From NCBI RefSeq assembly GCF_037975245.1, contig NC_092569.1:30572668-30636667 (forward strand): a DNA stretch of 64,000 nt, in the 5' to 3' direction. This document shows, one piece after another, positions 1 through 25,806 of the stretch; the first letter of the stretch is position 1, and the number at the start of each line of letters is the position of its first letter. The translations under genes and the position numbers were made by a program. This stretch comes from Apostichopus japonicus (lineage: Eukaryota; Echinodermata; Holothuroidea; Aspidochirotida; Stichopodidae). The notes below the pieces were generated by a model that saw nothing but the letters and a program-made list of their open reading frames with translations, made no database searches and was not told where the DNA came from.

Positions 1-779
1 TAACAACTTATCGTATCTCGACATTTTTCTGCAAAATGTGTAATTGTTCAGTCACTCCAAATGCTCAGTTGGAATGAAGTGAACAATTGAAATGTTTTCA
101 TGTGAGTGATAAATAGCCCCGACCACCCCTCCCCAAGAAAATAATATTAAGCGTGCTATAAAAAAGCACTGTATTTTTTGGTCATTCACTATGTCGTCGA
201 ATAGACTTTGTTGAAATAAAAATCCCCTTTGTTACATTAACACAGCTTTTGTCGACAGTAGTCTATGTCTCCCCTAAGCAGATAACTATACTCGGTTGCT
301 TACTTGTTTAGCCAGAGTGATTAATAAGTTTGTGAAGTGAGGGCCAGTGATACAAATGTATCGAAAAAATATTTCCGCGCGCTACGCGCGTTCAACATGA
401 GAATGTTGACGAGTAGCACGGGGAGGGGGGGGGGGGGGGTACAAGGCAGCAGTCGGAATTTTCTGGCTCCAAAACCCATCCAGTTGGAATTTCAGCCACT
501 ACACCACCAATCATCAGGCCTTAGCTACGTCCCTGATCTAGACGTTTTATGCTATAGGTAGGCCTATAAGTATACCGGAACATGGCCTTTCTTCGTTCTC
601 GGTTTGACGATTTGACGTTATGTAAAGAGAGTTTTGAACTGGAATCAACGGTACAGTACCTACTTAACTTCAAACATAGCTAGTACAGTAACTTATGATG
701 CCACCTGTGACACATGTTACTACGGTTCATGTCCCAGACACATTGTACTAGTTATATGTATCGGTTGTTTGACGCATAT
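1..779. other. No gene seen; fragment of a TIR-type repeat near 420-540
   Basis: The G-run at 421-438 followed by a stretch ending 'cttagctacgtccctg' resembles the right end of the CAGGGGCGTAGC-type TIR elements found at 25807 and 21032. No partner end is seen in the window. The rest shows nothing. Confidence 0.35.
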
Positions 780-1290
780 CAATCTATTATGTGTTACAAT
801 ATCACACATGCAGTAAACTGTTCAAATGATACGATTCACTTTAATGATCATGACCAGGGACTACCCATTCCATACACAATAAACACCATGATATTTATTA
901 TGATTTCGAAGTACCTTAACTGCTTTAACGTTACACAATCATTTACAAGGTAATGCCTTCTATTTTCTTTGCTAGTACAAGGTACTATATGCTAAACAAC
1001 GTGGTTGACAACTTACGATACTGAACGGAATCTTACGGACGTATAAACCGTATGATATCACGCGATTGAGCCACGTAGCACTGTTCCACGTGTTCGATAT
1101 GGTGACATCTCAAGGAAATACATCTTGAATGATGAAGAATCGTGGCTGGATTCTTTACTACAATGATACAAAGGCATATTGCCAGACGTTATTATCTGTG
1201 CCAAGAAATCGGAGTTTATACTTCTTGTGTTAAAGCATTTGCATACACCCTTCCTAATATAACCTAATAGAGGAATATGACCTAGACGTT
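780..1290. repeat. Duplicated segment, copy 1 (matches 57080-57575)
   Basis: Shared blocks in the same order and orientation include tgttacaatatcacacatgc, cacacaatcat-like and ctacacaacg-like stretches, gccacgtagcactgtt and atcagagtttatactt (diverged). No coding frame is shared. It may be a low-copy repeat or part of a larger segmental duplication. Confidence 0.5.
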
Positions 1291-1530
1291 ACGTTATATA
1301 GTAACACTACATGGTATCGATGGGTGTATAGTACATGGTGATTTGGTCAAAATGATACAAACATATGTCTTTAGTGTCTCTAAATATAATATTACAACAA
1401 GGAAGAAGACGATCTCAATGACAATAATTGTGACATATAGGAGAGCCATCACAACATACTGATTATAAATGATAACCGTGTATTCAAACACATTTCTATT
1501 AATATTAAGAAAGTTCACTAATTATAACTC

Positions 1531-2070
1531 ATTGTTGGAATATTATTAAATTTCTCTCGTGTTTTTCACCATTTTTACCCATTTCGTCTAAGTGTTTTTA
1601 TGTTTACTGTACAGAGTAGCCTATGAAAGTCCTTACCATTATTGTTGCTGAAAACTTTTTCGATCAATATAAATAAATGCCATTCCAAAGACGTTTAGAA
1701 TATTTCTACATGCTTATGTTTATGTTATGTCCCACACTCCAACACAACAAAGATCACTTTGAATTACAGGTAGCAATTCGGTAATAACATATTCGGCGTC
1801 CCACACTGCTTGCGAATTCCTGTCACCGGACATATCGATTTTCACCGATTCTAGTATATAAAAATAAATATTCATGTATATTTGTCAATTACCAATCACA
1901 TATATGTGAATAAAGATGTTTTGATTTCAAGTGTCGTATACGCCACCTTTGTATATATAATAAAGTGTTACAGTGATGAGTGGGAATTGGGATACGTTAG
2001 AAATATGGGATGCTGGAAATCGGTTCTGTTAAAGTTCTAAACAAAATATATTTGAAAGAGCCCCCTCTAT
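1531..2070 (+). repeat. Interspersed repeat family A, copy 1
   Basis: It shares an ordered series of words with three other places in the window: 'tttctctcgt', 'gtagcctatga', 'attgttgctgaaaac', 'aataaagat', 'gtgtcgtatacgccacc', 'gtgatgagtggga' and, further on, 'gagccccctctat'. The other copies are at 3490-3760, 34310-35290 and 60240-60731, all in the same orientation. No coding capacity is seen. Confidence 0.5.
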
Positions 2071-3489
2071 CCGATTCCGGTAAGTATATGGGTTGGGGAC
2101 AACCTTTACAACATGTACTCTATGAAATACTTATTTGTGGAGTTGATACGCGATTATTCAAACATTTTTTTCCACCTATATGTTAGCAATATCCTTTATT
2201 TTTTATTTAATCATATCTAAATTTAGATTACATTGTCGGAACGTTGTATATGTTGTTATAATTTTCCATATAACCACCTCACTTTGTTCGTGTTCTTGGG
2301 AGTGGGAGTGGGAATGGTAGTTTTAATCGCTAATACGGATTCATCGTGGTAAGTTGAGTAAATAGCTGTTTCGTTAAGCTGCAGACAGGTCTCATATTCT
2401 GTCAGCAGTTTGTTTTACCCAATGCAGGTTAATCAGTAAGTACTTACTAAAGCGATTCAATACCTCTTCCATAGAATTTTAATTAAAGCAATTAAAAGTC
2501 ACATAGTCCTATTTAAATAAAATATCTGATAGGATGTTGGTGTAACTAATCACATTGATACAATTCACAGCTTCATAGCTTATTCAGTTGATAGGACTAT
2601 TAAAAAATTGTTCATATACTTAATTGTTAGACTTAATAGCACAAAACGTTATATATGAAAATAAGCGCAAAGAAATAAGCAATTTGGCCAGTCTGTCTAT
2701 GTGTGACATAAATAATAATTCCTCAATGTTGTGTATTATTGAAATACAATTAATAATTAAACTAAGAATGAGTGCATAGTGGATCAAATTGTGTTTTATA
2801 TAACCTACACTTCATTAAATATTATGATAATATTATATTCAACAATAAAATGAGGAAGTTTTGACAAATTTGACAATTTTCGACATAAAGACTCATTTAC
2901 CTATATAAAAGTTTTTAAGCCTAAACGTGATATTATTTCAAGGTAGAAAACGCACATTTTAACATGATTATTGGATAATTATTATCACTTATAGTGATAC
3001 AATGGTACATTAAAATTGTACATCAAACTTTAATTTGGTATGTTGTAGCCCTCTAGCAAACATTATTATCAGTCCAGGGTGTATATCTATTCTGAGTTTA
3101 AGTTTAAACTAACCCTTTTACATAGTTGAGGTCCATCAGTTAAAGTGACTGGACTATATTGTATAAGGCAACGACTTCGGGTCAATTCCCCAGATACAAC
3201 ATAAAACTCAATCGGGCAAAAACATAAGATTTTATGTTTACAATGTTTTAAAAATTTGACGGTTGGTGTTGAAAGTCATGAGGTCTTCTGTTGCATATAT
3301 GAAGTAAAAAAACACTTGGTTGAGTTATTAGATTAGGAAGGACATGACTAACTTTTCTTCTGTCCCACCTCCTTCTCCCTTTGTTCCACCCCACCATCAC
3401 TCCTCTTCTCACAGCTCTCTTCCCCCCTCCCCTTTTTACTCCACACCTTTCTGTCTTTGTCCTCCTTCAATCATTTATTCAATAATACT

Positions 3490-3760
3490 TCGTTGTCGGA
3501 ATGTTATTAACTTTCTCTCGTCTTCTTGATCTTTTTCTCCCATTTTTTTTATGTATTTATTTCGGTTACATAGTAGCCTATGCAGTTCCTAACCATTATT
3601 ATTATTGAAAACCAGGCTATTAAATGAATATTCATGTGAAATTGTCTATTTTCAATCAAATGGAAGTTAAAAAAGATCTTATCATTTTCGAGTGTCGTTT
3701 ACGCCACCTATGTACATATATTGATAATGTTGTACAGTGATGAGTAGGATTTACTATTTG
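3490..3760 (+). repeat. Interspersed repeat family A, copy 2
   Basis: It shares the words 'tcggaatgttattaa', 'gtagcctatg', 'aatattcatgt', 'gtgtcgtttacgccacct' and 'acagtgatgag' with copy 1, in the same order. Confidence 0.55.
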
Positions 3761-6548
3761 ATATCAAAATATAAAAAAAAAAACATCCTGTCTTTATTAA
3801 TACATCCTTGCGCTTTTTATTGGATAGGCGTTTAATGGAAAAATCCCTTAGATGTTTCTTGTACCATGACAGTTTCGACTTTCTGGACGCAAGGTAACGG
3901 TAAATTGACCTTTTTACCACATTGGCGGCGCATTCACAAACATTGGTAATTAATTTGGTGTCCTCGTGTAGTAGGAAAACCTTTCGCCTTTTGGGGGAAC
4001 ATTTTGATAAAACAAACCATTTCACGGGCATGGTTCTAAAGCGACGTGTTGCTGGTGCTACGGTGGCGCTTCAGTTCACAAAGGAAAGTTTTAGAACTAT
4101 GCGTCTAAGTTTTATCATGTTTTGTTTTGCTTCGATCACTTGGGTACGTAGGCATACTGGGTCTCATGTGGAAAGTTTTTGTACGAAGACGAAAATCCGT
4201 GGGCGTATAAAGCTTTAGATCGATGAATATCTATATCCGTATGGTTCCTAGGTAGCATCTGCAAGCGCTTCCTGCATACTTTTGACTTGCTCTGGATGCA
4301 TCCTTTTTGCTAAATTTGAGACTTGGATTTTGTCTCTAGGGCTTTTAAATAACACGATGTAATGTGTGATATTACTTGTTTCCTTTGCCAGTTAAATAAA
4401 AATTGTGATATAGCTCATGGAAATATTTCATATGATTATCTTTCTATTAACATCATATTTTCATGCTGAGTTTCTTTTGGAAAACCAATCATTTGTGCGT
4501 TGATCGTTCCCATGTGACGTCATGATATCGTCTAAAATCATCAACTTTTTGTAAGATGGGTCAAGATTGTCTCCAATTCCGACAGTAGACCTTCAACAAA
4601 GGATTTTAGAGAGGGCCACAGACAGCTCTATAACAGATGGCTGGTATTCTCAATAGCAATGCACAATCCTCTCGGGCGTATAGTCATAACTTCGGATTTA
4701 TTTAGAGAAATGATTTTTTTTTTTCAAATACCACCTTAACAATAAAGAAAAAATGTATCGACTATGAAAAGGACAATATACGTAATTGCCTCATGAGAGC
4801 TACCGTCATCTTAGCTTACGATATATTTGAATCCTGATGACCACGCACACTCCTTATTAAAAGGATTCTGACACTTTGAAATGCCAGAAATAAGACGTCC
4901 AAATGAGTAAATGGAATAATATTTGCTCAACTCTAACGAAAATTGCCACCCGATTACTTTCAGGTTCTCCTTTTATTTAATTGTTTTGTATTGATGATGG
5001 TTCCAGTGAAGCGTTAAATGTTAGCGTTAGCGTTAAATGTCTATCAAAACGTTGCGGGTTTAACCACTACTACCACAACGTCATATTCAGCGTATACAAA
5101 CACACCCGCACTCTGGTCAGGGCGTACTCAAATTGCAGTTCAAGGCGCACAATACGTTTTTTTTTTTTGGAGATTAAAGTGGCATCCGCTAGCTAGGTCA
5201 GGTGTCATATCAAATGCATACAACGAGTAACCTTTGGCGTAGTCACTACAACTGATCTGATTGCCGTAGTCACTGAACATACTATTTAATCCCGAAGACA
5301 GGCAATGACGTAGCGAACATCCGTAAAATTAAGAAGTAACGGTTTGCTTTGTGTTTGTCATTGTTGTCATCTTAACGAACAAAACGCTAGTTCTTTAAAT
5401 AATCAACAAGACTCCATTATCTGTTGGTGAATGCCAGGGATGTGGAGTCGGAATACAAAGGCCACTGTCATGCCATGCCCCCCCCCCTCCCCACCTATGC
5501 CCTCAATTTCTAAGTTACTCTTGAAAATGACACTTTCCTTTGAATTTGTAAGACTCAAGGGGATTCATGTCGGAATATTACTCAAACTTGTTATATTTTA
5601 AACACAGCAGTAAAGTTTTAATTTCATGCTGGGGTTGGGGATGATCAGGTGTTTATCGCAAAACAAGTAATTTGGAGAACGATAGTTTCTATATTCGGGA
5701 CAACCAAGCAGATGACCAAATGAATAAATACCACATCATTCATACATGGAGATGAGTGAGGGAGTAAGAAATATATGCAGATCAATGGTAAGTTATTAAG
5801 TCTGGTTGAATATGTACCTTTGGAAAATATCTAATTAAAGGAGTCGTCCAGAAGACTGGTTATATATGATCAAATTCGTGTGTATTATCGAAAGCAAATG
5901 TATTATCTAATTGTGTCAATTTTAGGATATTGATTCAGGAATAAGGAGGGCGTATATTATGGTGATTTCGGATGATTGTGTTCTGTTTGCATAAACCAAT
6001 GCGTTTTACTCTGGCAGTAGAACTGATCTCTCAAAGATAATACATAAACAACCCAGAAAGTACATCAACACGTATAAGATGTCGTTGCTAGTTAAGCGAT
6101 GTCATTATATTGCCACTAACTTTTATTCAATATAATCGCAACATTTTGAATTGAACATGACTAGTCAGCATACTGATGTATTTTTTTAATATATTTCATT
6201 GCATAATTTCATAGTATTCTCAGTGCCATTATTACTGATAACATTTTAAAAGACAAGTTTGGAATCCAATGCAATTATCGAAAACTATTTGAAAAAGTAT
6301 CAAATGCCATCGAGTTCTCTGTGCTGGCTGTCCCACTGGTAAAATGGTTCACCGTTGTTTTGTATTTTGCCTATCATATAGTATTGCCTTGGAAGGCTTA
6401 TTAGTGTCTCTTTCCTTCAATTCGATCTTTCAAATACGCAAACTTCCACTATAGCTTCGATATGTACTTCCATGTTTAACATATGTTATTATATCGCCAA
6501 CCGTTTCCTGTCCTTGTTACCTTGAAGACTTCAAATCCACTACTTTGA

Positions 6549-19494
<12,946 letters not shown>

Positions 19495-19616
19495 AATTTC
19501 GGGTTTGTAGAAATGTCACGCGGAAATATATTCGATGAAGTGCAAGATGACAAATGGCACAGAGTCTCTCTTTAGGGGTGATCAACTCCCTACTGAAATG
19601 ACAGCAGTAGTGGTAT

Positions 19617-19635
19617 GGATGTCCATTAAATCCAT
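19617..19635 (-). promoter_or_regulatory. Conserved 19-bp upstream motif of gene 1
   Basis: The plus-strand sequence GGATGTCCATTAAATCCAT lies 123 nt upstream of the gene 1 start codon. Gene 2 has GGATGTCCATAAAATCCAT, one mismatch, 121 nt upstream of its start. On the coding strand it reads ATGGATTTAATGGACATCC, and the AT-rich centre could serve as a TATA-like element. Surrounding bases are much less conserved. A promoter role is inferred from conservation and spacing only. Confidence 0.4.
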
Positions 19636-20620
19636 CATTTTATTTGAAATATGGTTTGGATTACAGGTACAGCTCATACGAGAAAATGCTGTACATTGGC
19701 CTTTGTGTTAATTAGGCTAGTGGTCATGCGCAATCTAACTTAATATTATTTGTAGCTATTTGCATCTTGAACTTTCACTCTATATATACAGTAGTTGCAT
19801 AATGTTGAATTGTCCTTGTTCCGATAAATATAGCATAAAACCTATTGTATACTAATTGACTATCGTGTCTCTAGTTCCAAGGACAGCAGTGATATTGCAA
19901 TTTAATAACTCTTAATGTATTTGGTTTTTAAAACGAGTATCGTGCTACTTTTTAATTTTATTACGTTCAGTGTGGTTTATGATCAAAGGTTTTGTAATTG
20001 TGCGTAGTTGTGATGTCAATTCTACCAAACCGATTAAAAGAGTAGGAATGCTGATTTACTTGTTCTGGTTGATATCATCCATATGTTTAAGAACCCTTTA
20101 TGAGTGATTATGTTAGCTAAGTTACTTTGCTTTTGGTTGGAAGGCAAAATTAAAGCAGTATCGAAAGGACAGGAAGTGATACTACTAACCAACACTTTAT
20201 AACATGCATGAACTAGTACAATACATATTATATACAGTGAAATGTACGGTATGATCTATTCTACACTATCAATATGTATGTACAAATATCTAATTAACAC
20301 AGTTTGGAACAGTCGAAGTTTGTCAGTGGTATGCTATATGAACAATACTTCCTTGTTTTATGATGTCTACGTCACACCCTGTTTGCGGAATCGAGTATCC
20401 TCACATCTGATTGAATAAACATGTCAGCTGTTTTGTTGGGCTTTCACTGAATTTTTAATATCTGTAAAAATTACATCCGTACTGACTGTAGACAATAAAA
20501 AAAATCTTTGTTATTTATATTAGATATTGAATCCAAAGAGCTTGTTTTGACATTTAAAAATATACACTGATATCAGATTACAAACCTCTCTTTTAATTAA
20601 AATGTTATTTTAATTTGTAG

Positions 20621-20736
20621 CAAGAAAGGCTCCAGGGGCTTTAAAACAAGTCAAGAATGCAGAGGAGAGACGAGTGGTCGAGGAGAAGGCTAGGCGTGAG
20701 ACCTTATTCGTTCCCACGGCAGCAAACCAAACGTAA
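20621..20736 (+). CDS. Possible terminal exon of an unrecognised gene
   Basis: After a good acceptor (ttttaatttgtag) an open frame of 37 codons runs to TAA. It codes for RKAPGALKQVKNAEERRVV, then a charged helix-like stretch (EEKARRETLF) and VPTAANQT. The composition (Arg/Lys/Glu-rich, local GC content higher than its surroundings) is unlike the AT-rich flanks and looks coding. I do not recognise the family. Upstream exons would lie on the plus strand opposite intron 1 of gene 1; none was found with confidence. It could be the last exon of a small gene or a relic. Confidence 0.35.
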
Positions 20737-21031
20737 ACATTTTCTAAAAAAAACATTCTAGTTCAGCTGAATTATTTCAGATGATCTATAGCGATGCGCA
20801 TGCTGCGAAACTACACTGCGATAACGATATTTGTTTTTAGGCCACTGCATATCTGGCTATATTACAAAATATGAAAGTTTATATTGTCCATCAGTTAAGT
20901 TCGTCAAATGTATTAAAGTCCAGACATTGAACAATAAACAAGAATCATCATACTGGAAACTTGTAAAAGAGTACTACGTTTGTCTTTCTGATATATTATG
21001 TAAAAATCTGCTGATAATGATATCATATGAT

Positions 21032-21818
21032 CAGGGGCGTAGCCTACATTTTTTTTTGGCCAATTTATCCTTTTTTTTAAAACACCCATAATTCAAATCG
21101 ATAAGCTTGCTGGACGAGTTTAAGAGTCTATAGACAGGAAAAAACTATTGAAATGAACGTAGCAAGAATATGGCTAAATTAGGTGACCTATTCTTCTGTC
21201 ATCTATGCTGTCATTTCTATCGCGTGCCGTCTCATTCAGAACTCTACCCGCCGAAAAAGACTAGGATCCGATCTTGTCAGTTTTTTAACATGTTTTTGTT
21301 TTTAACCCGTTTACGCAGATAATATTTCAGTGGAGAAAACACTTGAGAAATTTGCATCAGATGGCAATCGTCGGATAGCTCTCGCCTTCTCTTATTAGGC
21401 TAACTTAAACATTTACTAGATACAGTTGTATCATACATTTCTGGACTATCTTTGTATCTACAAGTATCAGAAGTTGAAAAGTAAGACTACTCTGTACATG
21501 TACTTTGCTAATTTTAATGCATTATATAGTATTGAATTACGTACTATTTTAACTCGTTAGTTTTTTGGGGTTTAAAAGTGATATTGAATGAGGTGTCTCA
21601 AGTTAGCAAAAGGCCAGGGAACCAGAATGAACATTCGGGAAGGGCCGTTTCCGGCCATCTGGGGGTTTGTAAAACCAAAGATTTTCTTGTATGCTCCGCG
21701 TCAACTGATGGTGGCGCTCCGCTCAGATAGTCGTGCCTACAACTTTGAAATTCCATATCAATCGCAAAAAGTGCTCCCCCCCCCCCTTCAGATTCCTGGC
21801 TACGTCGCCGCGAAGTGC
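21032..21818. mobile_element. Probable short TIR element
   Basis: The left end CAGGGGCGTAGCC (21032) and a degenerate right end with a C-run followed by 'cctggctacgtcgccg' (about 21773-21818) resemble the terminal inverted repeats of the CAGGGGCGTAGC-type elements elsewhere in the window. The internal sequence has no recognised transposase. An open frame of 193 codons starting at 21588 runs out of it but looks like chance. The end is imprecise. Confidence 0.35.
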
Positions 21819-22269
21819 ATATACTGTTGGTTCTTTGTTTTTGCAATGGGGCATAGTTTATCCCTAGTAATTAGTACAACGACATGTTGCATACAATATG
21901 TTCGTGACGGTGTTTCCAAGCAAAACAGGAGATGGGAGGAAGGAAATGAAACCCGATGTGTCTGCTTTGTCTTACTTTTTATGCACAAACAAATGGATAA
22001 ACCGCTCAAAAATATTGTCATTCAAAACAAATTTCTCAGCGTTGCTGATCTGGTTGGTTACTTGCTGGTAGCAAAGGATACTCAGCCATGTTTTTGCGGG
22101 TGTGCCGGTGTCGGTGTGCGCGCTTCTCTGACAGTTGCGTGGGTCGGTGATATCTCAAAAACGGAGTGATGGATATTTGTCATACTTTCTATGTAGATGC
22201 ACTATAGTAAGAAGTTGTGCTTCATATTTGTTGGCACTGACCTTTTGAATATTAATGAGGTAATGGGGT

Positions 22270-22870
22270 CAACCGTAAAATCTTTACATTGCAATAACTC
22301 CGCAACCGTAAGTCGGACTGTTAACAAACTTGGGATATTGTTGATGGTTAATGTAGATGGAACATGAAGGCCCAAATTTTAAATTTCCACATTAAATGCC
22401 TTTTGGGACACATTCTTTGGGTCCGACTTTGTGGGCCCCAATATTTTTGGGACCATTAAGGCCCACATTTTCTTTACATTGCAATAACTCAGCAACCGTA
22501 AGTCCAATTGTAGCCAAACTGAGTTTACAGTTGCTGGTTAATGTAGCTGGTACATTTTGGCCCGACAAAATCTCCGGGCCCGTTTTAGGCCGGGTGGGCC
22601 CAAATTTTATTTTCACGTCAAATGCATTTTGGGTCACATTCTTTGGGCCCGATTACTTGTGGGACCATTTGGGCCCACATTTTGGAGGGTTCAGTTATTT
22701 TGGGGGAAACTATATTTTGAGCCACTTTGAGCCAAATATTTTTGGGAACATTTAGGCGTAACATTTTATCAGGGCCCAATTTGTTGGGAAGGTGCCAAAT
22801 TTTAAACTTGCAATAACTCCACAACCTTAAATCAGGTTGCATCTAAACTTGGAATACAGTTTTTCGTTGA
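22270..22870. repeat. About 210-bp diverged tandem repeat with GGGCCC-rich words
   Basis: Three diverged copies of 'ttgcaataactcc(g/a)caaccgtaa' followed by 'aaacttgg' and 'ttaatgtag' occur at about 22290, 22481 and 22806. Between them lie repeated words 'gggcccaaattt', 'tttgggtcacattctttgggcc' (split) and 'gggaccattt'. Similar pyrimidine-rich 'caataactc(c)gcaaccgtaag' sequences are known as dispersed repeats in marine invertebrates. Confidence 0.55.
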
Positions 22871-23258
22871 TAGCTGGTACATGTGGGCATAAATATTTTG
22901 CTATTGAATGACATACAACACATTAATATTCCACTTAGCAAGGAACCATAGCGCCTGTTGGGCTCTTGTTTAACAATCGTTCCATATGCTGCGTATTGTA
23001 ATAGTCCACGCAAAAAGAAAAAAAAGAGTGATATTGATATTTCAATAGCTATTCCGGTTTTTACTATATTCAATATTAATATGTACTAAATCTCCGAATG
23101 ATCCATTGCTACATAAATGATGACTAGTCCCGCTCATTACAGGACTGAATGTTTCCAAACCAAATCATTTTCTTTTAACTTTATATAAACGAGAGAGCAT
23201 TCTTGGATAACGTTCAATACCACTTGTGCTGGACAGCAACATGAAACGAATTGTAAAA

Positions 23259-23505
23259 ATGTATGTATGTATGTATATGTGATCTTTCCGCAAGCAGGAA
23301 CTCGCGAAAGAAGCCATGGAGGCTTATAGACTCGCAAGCTGACCGAAGCCAATCTCTCGGCACACATCCATTTAACGTCCATGTCGGGAAGTTGTTATTG
23401 AGCAACACGATTGCCAGACGACACACATTGCTGTCGGCGGGAATCGAACCGGGGATCTCATGACTGGGAGACGCCGGCGTTAACCACTGGGCTATACACT
23501 CCGCC
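23259..23505 (-). mobile_element. tRNA-derived SINE
   Basis: On the minus strand the element starts GGCGGAGTGTATAGCCCAGT and has a pol III A box (TAGCCCAGTGG, 23494-23484) and B box (GGTTCGATTCC, 23450-23440) at tRNA spacing. A body of about 150 bp follows, ending in a (CATA)n tail at 23278-23259. It is inserted in an older repeat whose flanks match 58200-58590. Clear target duplications were not identified. Open frames through it are chance. Confidence 0.75.
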
Positions 23506-23632
23506 GTTATGTTATTTGAAGTTTCAAGTTTGAAGTAAAATGTTTGAAGTTTGAAGTAAAATGTTATTTGAAGTTTCATGGTTTGCTCTTGAGTTTCGTG
23601 TTGTATCTGAGGAACTGACCTAATAGTTTGTG

Positions 23633-23889
23633 TGTTAGAATAAGTAGTCCAGCCGCTGTAATTAATGAGCCTCAAATGGTCATTCCTCAAGTAAAAATGG
23701 TCCAGAAGTACAACATGGATAAATAGCAGTGATTCTTACGGTCATATCAAAATTAATTATTTGTTTGTTAGAATAAGTAGTCCAGCCGCTGTAATTAATG
23801 AGCCTCAAATGGTCATTCCTCAAGTAAAAATGGTCCAGAAGTACAACATGGATAAATAGCAGTGATTCTTACGGTCATATCAAAATTAA
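23633..23889. repeat. Perfect tandem duplication, 124-bp unit
   Basis: The unit at 23633-23756 is repeated at 23766-23889 with no difference seen, separated by 9 bases. It lies in the repeat that surrounds the SINE. A diverged relative is at 58310-58420. Identity this high means a recent duplication or an assembly duplication. Confidence 0.85.
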
Positions 23890-25011
23890 GTTTGTGCCTT
23901 TATTTTTCCTGAATGTTATCCTTTCTAAGAAAATTGTATTACTGTGTTACGTTAACACTGTCAATCGAATTATCGTCAAGTTACGCTGTCTCCTTTACTA
24001 AATCACAACATACCTTTCCGCCATTTAAGTCTGTTGTTCTTGTAATTTGCAAACTTTACGGTAGTTGACATTATAGTGTAGTGTTTGTGGGAACGATTAA
24101 CGCAAGAAAAACAACATTCAGAATTGTACACTGCGTCTCTTTTGCCTTCTGATTATGAAGTAAATAAAAGTTATAAGTAACATCATGAAGTTAAATCTAA
24201 TATCAAACGATTAACCAAACCGGAACGAAGGAGAAATTAAACAGACGCGAAGTCAACGTATTGACACTACTGTTTAACTCTTTGCTTAGGCCTAAACTCG
24301 ACGACGTACAATAAATTTGCCTTAACAAGCGTAAGGTCAATATTATCCTTAGATACTGCAAACTCTTCTATAGTCATCCGGTTCACGGGAAGTTGTTGAC
24401 ATGCTCACTTACAAAATGTCAACAACTGTCTTCTAATTGTGACTTCAGGGACACGTTAGCGTAGACATCCATGGTAGTATTATATTAGGGATTTAGTATT
24501 AGCCTCCAACAAGCTATAGTCATAGGACGTATACACGTGCCTTCAGTAAATACATATGATTAGTGTGTATATTTCTATATCGAATGCGTACGTTACCTTA
24601 TATTCTACACGGGATAACAAGTTCATGGATAATGTTGTTGTTTTAAATACTGTCTACGCGTGCTGCACCAGGAGGTTTTGTAATGGACAATTATGGAGGC
24701 CGGAAAACGACGAATATATTGTGACTGACTGCTATCCCGACTCAAGGTTAGTGCCCTTATAACAGATTCGCATATCAAAACCTCCGGATTACGGTCCATC
24801 TGTAACAACATGTAATTTAAATAATTTCCATATGTGATATTAGTATCCAAACTGACCCTGGGTTTCTGCTCTCCCTCAATGAAATATTAGTAGTTAGTGA
24901 TAGGCGGTCTTAGGCGGTCACAGCGACCTATCCTAATTGTTACTGTTGTGGTGATCAATGATTTTTTTTTCAGATGCCCCCATTTCGGACAAATCCCGTA
25001 CTCTTTATTAT
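23890..25011. other. No gene supported
   Basis: The left part continues the repeat shared with 58500-58590. A plus-strand open stretch ending in a possible donor at about 24745 was considered and rejected. Nothing else is recognised. Confidence 0.4.
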
Positions 25012-25806
25012 CAGGGGCGGATCCAGGGGGGCCGACCCGGCCCCGGCCCCCCCCCCTTTTTGGAAATCAGTTGCTTTTTTATGTGGGAGTACTTCAAATT
25101 CCTAATAGGCATACCTTGGTGAAAGAAAAGCCTAATATATATCCAGCTGCTCTTCCCTGAAACGCCATCGTTTTTATTCCAAATTTGAAACTAAGGCAAT
25201 TACCAGGCCTACGCGACATCACGTATTAATTAGATACGGCTCAGTACTATAGTGCTGACTATTACTGTCAGGGAAAATCAATGCACAGTTAGCAAGTATA
25301 TCATAATTATCTGAATGAAACGGGGCGTAGGCGGTTTTACACTATCTAACGCAACGTAGTCGCCAAGAACCTGAAGTATTTTAAAGGGAGGGCCCGAGGA
25401 ACATGAACTTAAAGCATGCTCCTCGTGGTGGAACATAATTGCACCTATTAGGTGAATTGAATGTACTGTTAATAGTAGGAGAGACTAGTGTAGGTTCTTA
25501 TGACCAACTAGACCGGTTTCTGCTCTCAAACTTTATAGGAGGAGCTTCATCAGTAGTAGCCTTAGAATATTTTATATTCGGCCTGGGCGTCTCGTTCTCA
25601 AAATGCATCTATTTTCTGTGCACGAGTTTTTATGGACTCATAGTGCAGCTATGAGAGCATCTAAAAGAGCTTCGTGTGACCTTGAGAGTCAGCTGATTCT
25701 TCGTTAGTATGAAACCTTGAGTTAACAAGTAAACCTTTGAGATTTTGGGCCCTTTTGTATAGGCTAGAATCGGTTCTTTTGGAAACAGTTTGGATAATTC
25801 CGCGTG

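Larger units (their letters stand above)
1291..5950. other. Gene-poor AT-rich stretch with interspersed repeats
   Basis: It contains two copies of a dispersed repeat (1531-2070 and 3490-3760). A stretch at 3790-4230 is open in part on both strands, but neither reading resembles a known family. Nothing else is supported. Confidence 0.4.

Noticed and set aside
3708-4218. Overlapping open frames on both strands (107 and 98 codons)
   Set aside because: Neither resembles a known family, the two strands compete, and a family A repeat overlaps the left part.
21588-22169. Plus-strand open frame of 193 codons
   Set aside because: It crosses a C-run and the degenerate end of a TIR element, with an overlapping open frame on the other strand. 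No domain is recognised. It looks like chance in higher-GC repeat DNA.
24556-24762. Possible plus-strand exon (CTRRFCNGQLWRPENDEYIV) ending at a gttagt donor
   Set aside because: It resembles small extracellular Cys motifs only loosely. The acceptor is poor and no neighbouring exon was found.
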